From Hyphodiscus hymeniophilus (taxonomy: Eukaryota; Ascomycota; Leotiomycetes; Helotiales; Hyphodiscaceae), in assembly GCA_016508695.1 (NCBI GenBank), contig VNKQ01000005.1, positions 1,612,001-1,676,000 on the forward strand: a stretch of DNA of 64,000 nucleotides, written 5' to 3'. Made by a program: the position numbers and the translations under genes. Of this stretch, positions 1 through 10,678 are shown in pieces; position 1 is the first letter of the stretch; every line of letters starts with the position of its first letter. Under the pieces are notes generated by a model that had not been told where the DNA came from, did not search any database, and saw nothing but the letters and a program-made list of their open reading frames with translations.

Positions 1-17
1 TATAAAGCCAGATGCGG

Positions 18-2245
18 TCATGCAGGAACCTGCGGATCAGTTTGGTTTTTCGAATACACACTATCGCCATCGTACCCATATAAAGGCTGGTCACCCTTTC
101 CTCCAAGGCCCATAAACTCGTTGGGGTCGCGTGCTGCAGCCGGTGTGCCCTCCATCTTAGGGGGTCCAGGATGGCTTTTCGGTGCACCATTCGCATGGGT
201 TGCTACAGCACTGTTGATTCTGTTCTGAGGCTGCTTGCCGTTCGGATTCTTAACGTAGACTCTCACCGGATCCTTGTCAGGCTCCAGTTCAATAACTCTA
301 GTTATTTTGACATCGTTGATACTACTAAGCAGCGTTCGCTCACGGGCCACCTTCCGCTTAGCAAAGTCCAAGCTGGCAAGTCCGCCAACCAAACCATCGG
401 TACTATCGTTGACATTCGCAACTTTGTGCGTGGTCCATGGGTGTTCCAGACAGTCGTCGATTGTGTATCGTTTCTCCACATCGACTGTTAACATTCGATC
501 AATGAGATCCAAGGCTGGGTCGCCAACTGAGTCCCAGTATGGTGATGGATAGTCAAATCTACCGGTTTTGATCTGCTGAGTGAGTGTGTATGGATTCTCT
601 TTCGAGCAGAGCTCATCCGAGAATGGAGGGAAGCCGCAAAGGCAGATGTAAAGAACAACTCCAAGTGACCAGACATCGACAGCTCGAGTATATCGGCGAT
701 GTCTGCTCTCCTCGAGAATTTCTGGAGCGACGTAACTTGGTGTTCCACAGAGGGTTGTGGTGAATGATTCCTCCCCAATAATTTTAGCAAGGCCAAAGTC
801 AGCTAGCTTGACATGGAGGTCTTTGTCAGTAAGTAAGATATTCTCGGGCTTGATGTCTCGATGGACAATGCCTCGCTCATGCTTTGGTTGTTAGCGATGA
901 CAGTCAGACGAATACCAGCTAAACTTGCCAGATATTTAACGCCTTGAAACAACTGAATGAAGACCTTCCTGGTCTCCTCTTCAGTCAACTTTTGCTTCAT
1001 GACGATCCAGTTGAATAGCTCTCCTTCCGATGCAAGCTCCAAAACAAGATATACCGCATTCTCTTCGTCGAAAGTATCTTTCAAACACAGCATATTAGGG
1101 TGGCTAACACCCATCAACACTGCGATCTCCTGTTGTAAACCTTCCGTTTTCGACCTCTCCTCCTGACCTGGCTGTTTCGTAAATATCTTGACAGCAAACC
1201 GTGTGCCAGTAGACTTTTCAATGCACAAAAATACCTCTGCAAAATGTCCCTTTCCAAGTTTTTCCAGCAGTGTATATTGCTGCAAGAATTCACTCGTATC
1301 CCGGTTTTTTGGGTATCTGAAGACGAATCTGGCTTTATCCAACACTGTAATCTCATCCTGATCCCGAAGCTCTCGTCTTCTATTTCGGCCAATGACCTGT
1401 TCGTTGACGAAAGTACCGTTACTCGATAGGTCCTCGACAACAGCGATGGTATCACCTCCTTTGTTCTCGGTGAAGAGCAGACAATGTCGGTTCGAAACAA
1501 TCGGATCATCGATGATAAGATCTTAAACCCTATCCATGAGCCCACGCCTTTGAAAAGGCACAATTTGAACTTACCACACTCTGGATGACGTCCTATTAGA
1601 TAGCCCCCGGAAGCAATTCCTTTCAGCTTCGTCTCCTCGTATGCTTCCTCCTCGGCTTCGAAGTCTTTGCCATCCTTATTCGAATGTCTATCCCCACGGC
1701 TCTTGCCAAAGTTGTCCATCCCATCGGGCATAGGGCACGCATTTCGTCTTTTTAGAACCAACGACTTGCCATATTTTTGATCTAATGGAAGTAAGTATCC
1801 CCAAACACCCTCCTCTGCCTCGTCTGTCACCTCCTCCGATAGCGCAGCTGTAGGGTACACGAATTGAGAGAATGCTTGTGTATCTTGAGGGGGGGATGAA
1901 AACCCGAGATCTTCGAGATGTGTTTGTTGGTCATAGGGTCGATGGTGAAGTTGACTCGGCCGACCTTCAGGGGGAGTGACAGTACCCTCCTTGTAGTGGT
2001 CGCTAGATGAAGTAGAAGATTGGTGTGTGATTGGAGAGGGTAGATGCTGTTTCTTCGATACTGGAGTCGTCTGAACCTGCGATGCTGATAATCGTTGGGA
2101 CCGTCGAGGTTTCTTGGCGGAGTCTGGTTCATCGCCACCACCACCCTGAGTTTAAAATATCAGCGACGCAACCAAACAAGGCAGCATTATATGTGCAACA
2201 TACTCGGCCTCGTTTCAATTGAGCCTTTCCCGAACGTGGAGCCAT
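18..2245 (-). CDS. chkB: Chk2/Cds1-type checkpoint kinase (FHA + Ser/Thr kinase)
   Basis: This is a DNA-damage checkpoint effector kinase of the Rad53/Cds1/PRD-4 family, expected in the nucleus. My model has four exons (2245-2204, 2145-1575, 1521-929, 881-18), sums to 690 codons and gives 689 aa. The N-terminus is basic and disordered, with an SQ/TQ patch (DTQAFSQF, about residues 100-108) of the kind phosphorylated by ATM/ATR kinases. A single FHA domain follows (about 130-270) with GRHPEC, SNRH and SSNGTFVN. The kinase domain (about 287-550) has glycine loop LGKGHFAEVF, VHRDIKPEN and ADFGLAK. There is one FHA domain, as in Cds1 and Chk2, not two as in Rad53. The FHA domain holds an acidic/basic insert of about 50 residues between its first strand and GRHPE. 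The third intron (928-882) is GC-AG. The start is the only ATG that joins in frame by canonical splicing (GTATGT) to the conserved part. Confidence 0.93.
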
Positions 2246-3099
2246 TCTTTCTGCCGAAGTATTTGCCTAGTTTCGCTGTGGATGGCCTCGACTCGAAGGC
2301 TTCTACTGTGTAGTAAGCTTTATTAAGGAGCAATGCTCAACATGCAACGATGGCGGCGATTCCTTGAAACTGTCTAATACATAACACTTCAGGTCAAGAT
2401 ATCTTGAGTAAGAACGGAGTACGAAGGCACAGAAGCAGGGTCTCCGCAAACCAAGTTCGAATTGGTTGAGATCAAGCTTGACGCGGTTCAACTTCTGGGG
2501 TACCGTAGGTAGGTATGATTACTCCGGTCTGGAAGCGAGGGGCTGAAATGCTGTGGGTCCCAGGTACTGTATTATGCGCTTCCCATCGAATCAGATCACT
2601 GCCGATTGGGCTGCAGACAGACGAAACTTTCGATAAGTGATTGGAAGATATTGAATTGAAGATTATGTTTTGAAGATGTAGAGTTCACAAGGGAGACGAG
2701 GACACCCCGTATCGACAAGTCAACCTCATCACATGCAGAAAGACAGAATGGCTGTCACATTAGAAGTCAGGTACAAAGGGTCTGGTGTTATGATTTTGCT
2801 CTCTACTTCCGTAGTCTTTTCGCAAGTTGATTTTCATTCTCGTGATTAGCCGCGTGACCTGCAAGCCCAGGCGAGACATGCGATTATGGGTTGGTGACCG
2901 AGGCTCGTGATTGTCCCAATAACCTCTTCCAGACCCTTTGCGAGTTTATAGCCTCATGTACGGCTGAGATGAAACTGCGCAGCCAGATTCCATCCCCCGC
3001 AAGCTGGCAGTTATCTCAGGTCAGCGCAGACTAACACACTGCGACTGGCAGCCCGCCCATCGGCTTTGTTTCAAAGTATTCCTTTCGTTGCTGGTTTTC
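2246..3099. other. Intergenic, no gene seen
   Basis: This holds the upstream region of the checkpoint kinase and the 3' flank of the SAP30BP-like gene. Short open frames here have no recognisable protein features and no consistent splice structure. I see no RNA gene or repeat. Confidence 0.6.
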
Positions 3100-4047
3100 T
3101 CAGCTGTCGAACCTCGTTTTTCTTTTCGTTCCTGCAACTTGGGGAGAGCTCGATCTTCCCCTATCAAGACCAGCCATAATCCTCTCTGCAGCGCTCTTCT
3201 GGGTTCCTTTCCCGCCTGCTGCTGGAGGTCCGCTGCGACTTGATGGCTCCGTAATAGTGGCCGGCACAAAATCAACACTTTCTCGAGGACCCCGAAGCTT
3301 CTCTTCTTCCTTCCTTTTCAATATCTTCTGCTGGCTTTTCGCTAGCTCCTCCTTAAATGCGTAACCCGGAAATGGGCCAGAATTCCATAAATCCTTCGGT
3401 AAAGTAGTCGCGTATTGACCAGCTTCATCAATGTCCGAAAAGTCCATGAGTTTTTGCATCAAGCTTGGATTCTTGAGTGCAGACGATTTTGCCAGCTTTT
3501 CGTTGAAATGGACTCCTTGCTTCTTGAGATCTAGGAACTTCTTAAATTTCGCATCCGTACTCCCGACAGGAGAACTGGGAGGAGATGGAGGGATATCATA
3601 GTTTGGGGCGGTGGGAAGCGTCAGGTCTCGTAACAGAGCTCGATTCGCAGAATAGGGCGATTGTGGTGGTCCATTTTCATCTTCCAGTGCAGTGGTCATC
3701 TCAATATCAGCCATTGAAGGTCCTAGTGCAGGTCCTACAAGTGGTGCATCTGGTGGTGGTTGAGCTGGAGGCTTGGTCGTCGATCCGTTTATTTGACTTC
3801 CTGGCAGCAGATTAGAATCTTTAGTTGTCGCGCACAACAGATAAGTAGTACCTAGTGTTGAGCCATTGATTGAGGGCTTTGCAGGTGTTGCAAGTTCAGT
3901 TGACTGTCGTCTGTGCTTTCAGCAATTTAGTCTGGGCTGTACTTGCAAAGTGCAGCGACTCACGTCTGCAGTTTCTATGTTGTGTGATGGTCGCTCTTGA
4001 GCTTCGTCTTCATCTTCACTGCTTGCATAATTGACAAGTCCTGCCAT
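3100..4047 (-). CDS. SAP30BP/HCNGP-like nuclear protein
   Basis: This is a homologue of the HCNGP/SAP30-binding-protein family, nuclear proteins linked to transcription and splicing. Exon 1 (4047-3964) encodes a start seen across this family, MAGLVNYASSEDEDE. Exon 2 runs from about 3903 to 3100; the acceptor could also be at 3912, in the same frame. The model gives 295 aa. The family core lies around residues 140-225: a VHFNEKL segment, then NPSLMQKLMDFSDIDE, then a TTLPKDLWN turn and the GYAFKEELAKSQQ helix. The tail is Ser/Arg/Lys-rich and ends KRKTRFDS. A stretch of 51 nt (about 3852-3802, GTACTA...CTGCCAG) may be an optional intron: it is a multiple of three and has no stop, so both forms are in frame. 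The gene is head-to-head with PRE4, with about 200 bp between start codons. Confidence 0.83.
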
Positions 4048-4249
4048 TTTGGGTGAGCTCGTAGCAAGGTGTGGAATTCGAGAATGTATTTCGTCGATTT
4101 TGACCAGGATCTCACTAGCCGTGTCGAGCTTCCAGGTCGCGCGTCAAGAGCTGCCTGAGCTTCAACAACCAAACAAACTGACCTCCAAGCAACTTTCACA
4201 TCCCCACTTCATCAACTTGTCAGAACGAAAAGACCAAAAGTTAGCTATC

Positions 4250-5204
4250 ATGAATCACCTTCCTCAAGCTTGGGGTCGTGTATGTTCCATGATTAGCGGA
4301 ATCGCAGAGTAGTTTGCTGACTGGTTAATATAGCCCCGAGACGACGTTTACGGTCCATACGACTCATCCTACCTCCAGAGCAACCAAAGCCATGGCCCAA
4401 CCCAACATACACAATCCCCAGTCGTCACTGGAACATCAGTAATAGCTCTGAAGTTCAAAGATGGCGTGGTGATTGCAGCAGACAACCTAGGTACTTACTT
4501 TTCCATCCCAAGCTCCGACCACCTTCACAGCTAACCTGTCATTTAAAAGCATCATACGGCTCCCTCGCCCGCTTCACAGACGTCAAACGTCTTCGAAAAT
4601 TCGCAGGAACCTCAATCGTTGGCTTCGGTGGCGATGTCTCTGACATGCAATACCTCGACCGTCTCCTTAACAGTCTCGACATCGAAGAAGCCTACAGCAC
4701 CGCAGGTCACACTCTTAACGCCAAGAATCTCCACACCTTTCTTTCAAAAGTCTTGTACAAGCGTCGAACCGATTTCAACCCTTTATGGAATCAGGTTCTC
4801 GTTGCGGGACTTGATGATGACAGCAAGCCGTTCTTAGCCAGCGCGGATTTACTGGGTACGACATTCAGCGCTCCTAGTTTGGCTACAGGGTTTGGAGCAC
4901 ATCTGGCACAGCCACTGTTGAGAAAGGTTGCTGGTGATGAGGAAGCAGCGGCGAAGTTGACTAAGGAGCAGGCAATTGAGGCAGTGAAGGAGAGCATGAA
5001 GGTACTTTTCTACAGAGATGCTAGGAGTTTGGACAAGTATTCCATTGCGGTTATTACGAAGGACGGTATTGAGTTGAAGGAGGACGAGAAGCTGGAGAAC
5101 CAGAGTTGGGCTTTGTGAGTATTCCGTTCTTTCACCTGATAATCGAAGGACTAACAATTGGCAGTGCGGACCAGATCAGAGGCTATGGGACTCAAATAAA
5201 TTGA
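4250..5204 (+). CDS. PRE4: 20S proteasome subunit beta-7 (PSMB4/Pre4)
   Basis: This is a structural beta subunit of the 20S proteasome core (beta-7). Four exons (4250-4279, 4334-4490, 4550-5114, 5165-5204) sum to 264 codons, giving 263 aa. The N-terminal propeptide ends at GTSVIALKFKDGVVIAADN. Counting from the Thr as residue 1, Asp17 is present but position 33 is Arg, not the catalytic Lys, which fits the inactive beta-7 class. Other family marks are FGGDVSDMQ, LYKRRTDFNPLWN, ATGFGAHLAQPLLRK, YRDARS and the C-terminal GYGTQIN. Introns 1 to 3 begin GTATGT, GTACTT and GTGAGT. It shares a short divergent promoter with the SAP30BP-like gene. Confidence 0.95.
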
Positions 5205-5656
5205 GAGCCGGCTCAAAATAACGCTCTGCTGTACTATTAGAGGATGAATGGCATGGACACGACTGAATATGGGGTGCGCCTCTTGATCTTACACTGCGAC
5301 TTCGCAAGTGCGAGGAGTTTTTTATTTCCAAGGCACGAGATTTCAGAGATTGTCCTGTTTTCGCCTCAGGTCAATTTTCTTACTCGTGATTTTCATCTTC
5401 TGCTTAGACTCCACATAACAGGCATCCTCTTCCATACATAGTCCACACTGGGCTCCCATCCGGTCTGCTGATCTGGTATGGGATGACGAGGATGGTGCTT
5501 CAAATGAGAATGCTGTGGCGGCTTCTTGAGAGCCAGTACTTGTGGATGAAGCAGCTGACAAGTTGTCAACTGTGAGAGGGTGTCGAAGACGGCGAAACAC
5601 CACTGCTGCAGGCAGCATCTCCGCTCCTCTCACATCCGTTCTACTAATTATCAGCA

Positions 5657-6083
5657 CTTCTTTGCCTCAACGAAGTCTCTAAATCTTCTAGATCTACCCA
5701 CTTTCGCTTACACTCATCTAGAAGTTCCATGCAGGTGGTGGGCAGCCATTTTCAGAATCTCCTCAGGCACTTACATCACACAAACATCAACTCGCAAATC
5801 GAGATCCGAGAACCAAAGCGCCCTACTTACCAGTATCAGGCTACCCTTGTCCCTCTCCAAGAACAAGACATCGAGTTCACGTCACCGTAATCTCACACCC
5901 TGCCACGCACTCGGAGGCATTCGAAAGCTCGATCAACACCCAAGTCGAGATCACTTCTTAATCCCGGTTGCTCAACTCACTTCAAGTTTAGGTCCAGATG
6001 TCCACACATTGCCGAGATCTGAAGAATTCACTGTTTTTCGAATGATTTACGAATCTGTAGACAGTACTGACGCAGGGGTATAA
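5657..6083 (+). CDS. Possible spliced coding segment, unrecognised
   Basis: I do not recognise this product. One frame is open from about 5657, after a good acceptor (ACTAAT branch, then TATCAG), to a donor near 5887 (CC|GTAATC). Joining that donor to an acceptor near 5986 (CTTCAAG) keeps the frame to a stop at 6083. The predicted peptide is polar, includes NINSQIEIREPKRP and ends near FRMIYESVDSTDAGV. No convincing first exon with a start codon was found. Other frames, including antisense ones, are also partly open, so this could be chance. Nothing clear is seen in the rest of the 5205-6182 gap. Confidence 0.22.
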
Positions 6084-6182
6084 AGCAATCTGTAACTTTT
6101 TATGGTATATCATCAAGCTATTACGAGAACAGAAAACCCTGGATATCTTCCATATCCTTATCCAAATTCCCCAATGAATATT

Positions 6183-7891
6183 CTAGCGACCACCAATCTG
6201 ACCTTTAGGTATAGGCCTGATCCATGAAACAGCAAGGTTCAGCGCAATAGTTATAACACCAATGATCCAGAAAGTTTTGCCGAAATCGGTTTTGTTGTAA
6301 CGGAAGATGATAGCGAAGATGATACCACCGAGGTTACCAGTGGCGCCGGTAACGCCAGAGATGATACCGTTGGCAAAGGGATGAACGTGAGGAACAAGCG
6401 AGAAGTTGGCGCCGTTGCCGGCCTCGAGGAAGAGAGCCATACCTGCGACGAGTCCGAACATGGTCGAGTGGGAGCGCGAGTCGAGGACGCCAATAGCGAT
6501 TTGGAACGCACCGGTGATGACGCCAAGGGTGTGGAGGAGGATCTTCTTGCTATAGACCTTGCCTGTTTTGCGGTACAAGAAATCAGAGATGATACCGCCG
6601 GCGGGTCGGAATACAACGTTCAGGAGACCGAACATAGCTGCCCAGCGTCCGGTGCCGGTTTGGCCAAGGGCCTTGAAGTTCTTGAAGTAGTAAGATCCGA
6701 GGATGGAGTTGATAGCGAGTTCTGCGCCGAAAGAGCAAAAGTAGCATAGTGCTACAACGGCGGTTTGGGGGGTAAAGATCACTTGCATTGCTTCTTTGAA
6801 GCTTGGTTTGACAACGACTTCTCCCTTAGCAATATTGAGCATTTCTTCCTCGCTTAGGTTGGCTTCGTGGTCGAAAGAGCCGTGCTTGGCAGATGCAATG
6901 CCTGCTTCCTCTTCCAAAGCCTTCTCGTCGCTGGTGGTGGGCGTGTTGGCACCAGTTGCCATCTTGTCGGTGATATTACCCGGGATATTGACCAATCCGT
7001 CACCGCGAACCCCATGTGCTTGGAGTCTTTGTTGGACTGCCAGGTGTCGTTCGGACCATTTGCCCGTTGGGGTGTCGGGACAGAGAACGAGCATGGCGAT
7101 TGCGATGGCGGTGATGAGGATAAAGGGGACGATGAAGGATACTCTCCATGCGACGTGAGCACTCAAGTGCTGGTTACTCATGAGGGAGTCGACGATGGCG
7201 GGCATGACGAAGTACGTTATTCCACCACCAGCATTACCCCATCCCCCTGTTAGCGAGTTGGCAGTTCCAACAACATTCTTGTCGAAGAATCCGGTTGACC
7301 ACACTTGACAGGGTACGAACGAGCCACCCAATATACCAACAAAGAATCTGACCACATAGAGTCCAGCAGCGCTGCTTATTGTTCCAGCCAGGGCGGAGGG
7401 GATGGCGCCGAGCATCAGACATGAAGCGAAGGTGATCTTGGGACCAAAACGATCACATGCTGGGCCAGCGACAAGACGGACAAGGAGCCTGAACCATAAA
7501 TATTAGCCATTGTATGTTCGAAAGGAGGAAACACTCACGTTGCAGTGAGGGCAATGATGTTTGAGTTGGCAATGTCATTCTGGGTGAGTTTCAAATCTTT
7601 CTTGATGGTGAGAGTCAACTGATTTTGTTAGAAGTGCAGAGGATGGGATGTTGATAGTACTCGTACCAATGGCGGAAATGCATACCTGTTCCACAGATTA
7701 GTCTATGTTATGACTACCAACTCGTTGATACAGACTTACCACGACAAGAAAGCAACCATAAATCCAAGCCACGCGAAAAAGAAAACCCGTCCATATTTAT
7801 TGATCGGATTTAATACAGGAATTGATCTAGCCTTTCCGTTGACTGGATTAATCTCTGGAGCTTTCCAGAGAAGGGCGACGTTGAACCCCAT
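6183..7891 (-). CDS. nrtA: High-affinity nitrate/nitrite transporter (NNP family MFS)
   Basis: This is a proton-coupled nitrate carrier of the plasma membrane (NarK/NNP family; CrnA/NrtA in Aspergillus). Four exons (7891-7740, 7685-7667, 7618-7539, 7488-6183) sum to 519 codons, giving 518 aa, the usual size. Membrane segments cover the length. The nitrate signature GGWGNAGGG sits at about residues 165-173, and a second signature-like GATGNLGG lies in the C-terminal half. The central cytoplasmic loop is long and hydrophilic (DKMATGANTPTTSDEKALEEE region), as in fungal members. Exon 2 is only 19 nt. No nitrate or nitrite reductase gene lies in this window, so the usual nitrate cluster is absent here. 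GATA motifs upstream suggest nitrogen control. Confidence 0.94.
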
Positions 7892-8302
7892 GATTGGCAG
7901 TTGGTAGAGAGTTGGTAGATGTGTGCAAATTCTGACCGGAACTTCGACCTGCGGTAGATGTTGTCGATTACAGTTTTGAAGATGTTGGGACAGGACGGAC
8001 TGCTGCTGAGTTACTGGACTTCTGGGGTATCGAACGCACTCGAGCTGCTCTTATAAAATGAGCGATTAGCGACGTCAAGCCGCAGTTGATGCATCTCCGG
8101 CAGAGTACCCCAAGACTTTCTGCTGAATGAGATCGACAAATCCGCGGCCTGCACTGCCGGAGATCTGCGCTGACAGCCAGTAGCTAGCCGGAGTGCCTAA
8201 GATCCTAGTGTCTGCTTTCTGGGCATTGGCTGAAAGCCAAAGACTATGGTGAAGCCGCCCCCAAGAGATGCCAATATGTAAAATGCAATGCTTGAGGTGC
8301 CC

Positions 8303-8332
8303 GATAAGACTTTGGGGGTGGTGTGTGATAAG
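8303..8332 (+). promoter_or_regulatory. Pair of GATAAG motifs upstream of the nitrate transporter
   Basis: GATAAG occurs at 8303-8308 and 8327-8332, about 410-440 bp upstream of the transporter start codon. HGATAR is the known site of AreA/NIT2 nitrogen GATA factors, and paired sites are typical of regulated promoters. A CTCCGCGG at 8940-8947 also matches the NirA site CTCCGHGG, but it is about 1 kb away. These are motif matches only; six-base matches arise by chance. Confidence 0.35.
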
Positions 8333-10678
8333 GGTAGACTTGTCTAGACCTTTATGCTATTTCTTTGAGCTTTGATCGCTGTCAAATGTAATGTACTCGA
8401 GTAAATCCAAGTAGATATCTCAAAAGTCTAATGTCTGACCCGAAGGAGCTGAGGCGCATCTGTTCGCAAGCAGCTCAGATTCTATACTTGTGTCAAGGTA
8501 CGCTTCCTCAACCACGTGGTGATAGGACGTCTCTTGGGACCTTGGGATGATGACACTTTCTTCATAGGAGTAAGGTATTGGGAGGTACTTCAAGTGCAGG
8601 ACGGAACCGCACTGCTCAAAGCTCTATCGATCTCCAGTAAGTGATACCAAGCAGAGTTCCACGGTCAATAGCATGTCTGAATATGCTTTTTTGTTGCCGA
8701 GTCGGTAGCCTGATTGTATTTGACCGGAAGGCCCTGTCGTCGCTAACCTCATAAGTTCTTCCTGTTGTCGTCGTCGTTTTCTGGTGTGAGACTCGGCTCT
8801 CAAGCGAGACTGCTGAGAGGTCAGTCTTATCTTCCACGAAGCTTCTTTTGGAAGTTTTGGCTTGCCCTGGGACCCACTTCTGATAAGGAAATTCAGAGAC
8901 TCGTCCAACTCAGAATATAATAAATGTAGCTCCTTCCATCTCCGCGGCTACTATGTTGCCAAATCTTAGGAATGAGATCTTACTGCTTCTAGTATTACCA
9001 TCGAGTTATGTTAGGGTTTCCTTGACCAGGTGTCGAGATACAAAGAGAAAGAGCGTGTAAAGCTAATCAGCTCTTCCAGGAGCACCATTCGAAACCACAC
9101 TCTGCAAGAGCAGCATCAGGACTTCTCATGTTAAGTTACCAATACGAATCCAGAATATCAATAATGGCTCTAAAGAAAGTCGACTTTGTCGTCCTGTACT
9201 GGTACTTTCAAGCGCGGAGATGTACGGAGGTACAATAACCCCCACACAGTGTTATCTTTTTCAGTTTCGACCAAGCACCGCGTATTGGAAGTCATCAGGA
9301 GCAACACGATCTTCTCCCGTGTTGACACCCTGCCATGCATACTAGCTCACGGAGCTTTTGACGGAAATATATATACTATCCTACCCTGTTGAACATGGTA
9401 CGGGAACTTCCCCTCTGCCTTCGATCCAAAACGCTGGATATTTGCAGACGATTTCCGCCAACGGGGTGAGACCATGCCGCTCTCAACCTCAGGACGCCAG
9501 CATTCCTGCATGTCAGTCAGTCCTAGCAAGGCTAGCCTCGATGGTATTCCATGATCTGTTTCCTCACCCTTCACCGAAGTCACTCGTCAAACTGGCGCTT
9601 TGTTCTTGGATATATAACAGCTGCCTGCAATATCATTTCCCTCTCCCTTTTGGAGCGAAAGTATCGAAGGATGGAGTACGCATTGGCGTTGCAGGCAATC
9701 TCGGTACATCATTTACAGCCAACACCTAACTCTGCGCTCTCTTTCAATGTTTCGAACGGCCGTTCATCAGGAACAGAGCCCTCATCATTGGGATGTGTCA
9801 ATTGTTGGGGTAGTAGGATTTCTCTCATTTCGCATACTTCATGAACTTTATCTCTCCGAAGAAAGAGCCAATGATTTGGACTTGATTGCGGGGCATAGAT
9901 GGCTGCTCCCAATCACGAGTTCTCTTGTTATGTAACCTTTGCGAGATTGTTGTGCTACGCACACCTAAACCTCGTGAGGAATCCCCAAAATGATTCTCAG
10001 TCCTACACGCGTTTTGGCAATCTTTTGGAGAACTATTGGTTCGCACTCTCATTTCAGTGCAGCACATCGCTCGAGGGAAAGGCCTCGCAACGGCCTGTGA
10101 TCGTAATATTACTGATTTGGATTGCAAGGACTAAGGCGAGCTGAACCACAGTCGACCCTGACTGAGGGTCGAACCTTCAAGTAGAAACACCGACATGGAC
10201 ATATTGGAAACCCTGTAAGAGGAGGAGCCTTGCTCACGCAGCATGCAAAGGGTGCATAGTTTCAGAGAAGACTTTCTCGAAGATAGACAGTGGCAGAAGC
10301 AAACTAGGAAACAAGTCAAAATAAGGTAGGTGTGGCAAGTTATGATAAAGGAACATCCCCTACACAAACACTAAGAACCATGGATTGTGGTAAGATGATG
10401 GATCCTTATACGTATATCCCTACATGTATTGAACTTCATTCAGAGTGTACAAAAGTAAAGATTGCCTTCGTGTAATAGAGTCTCGAGAATTGGCTCCCGC
10501 TTCTACGGTAGCGAACCACGTGAAGCGCGTCGAGTTCGGTACAAACGCGCTTGCCATGTCAATTCACGGGCCAGGCAATATCAACGAATAACCTTCACTA
10601 GCAACTCAGCGTGAGCCTCGAGGGACTTCGTAATATACCAATGGGCCGCCTTGGGACTTTTCGTGGGAGTACGGCCTG
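8333..10678. other. Gene-poor interval between nitrate transporter and RecQ
   Basis: Only short overlapping frames occur here, on both strands, with no conserved motif and no chain of splice sites giving a long product. I see no terminal inverted repeats or transposase-like text. The left end presumably holds the nitrate transporter promoter and the right end the RecQ promoter. Confidence 0.55.

Noticed and set aside
803..1345. Kinase N-lobe frame running through the intron to a stop at 803
   Set aside because: The last 40 residues of that frame are intron and out-of-frame text; the GC-AG splice gives the conserved kinase sequence.
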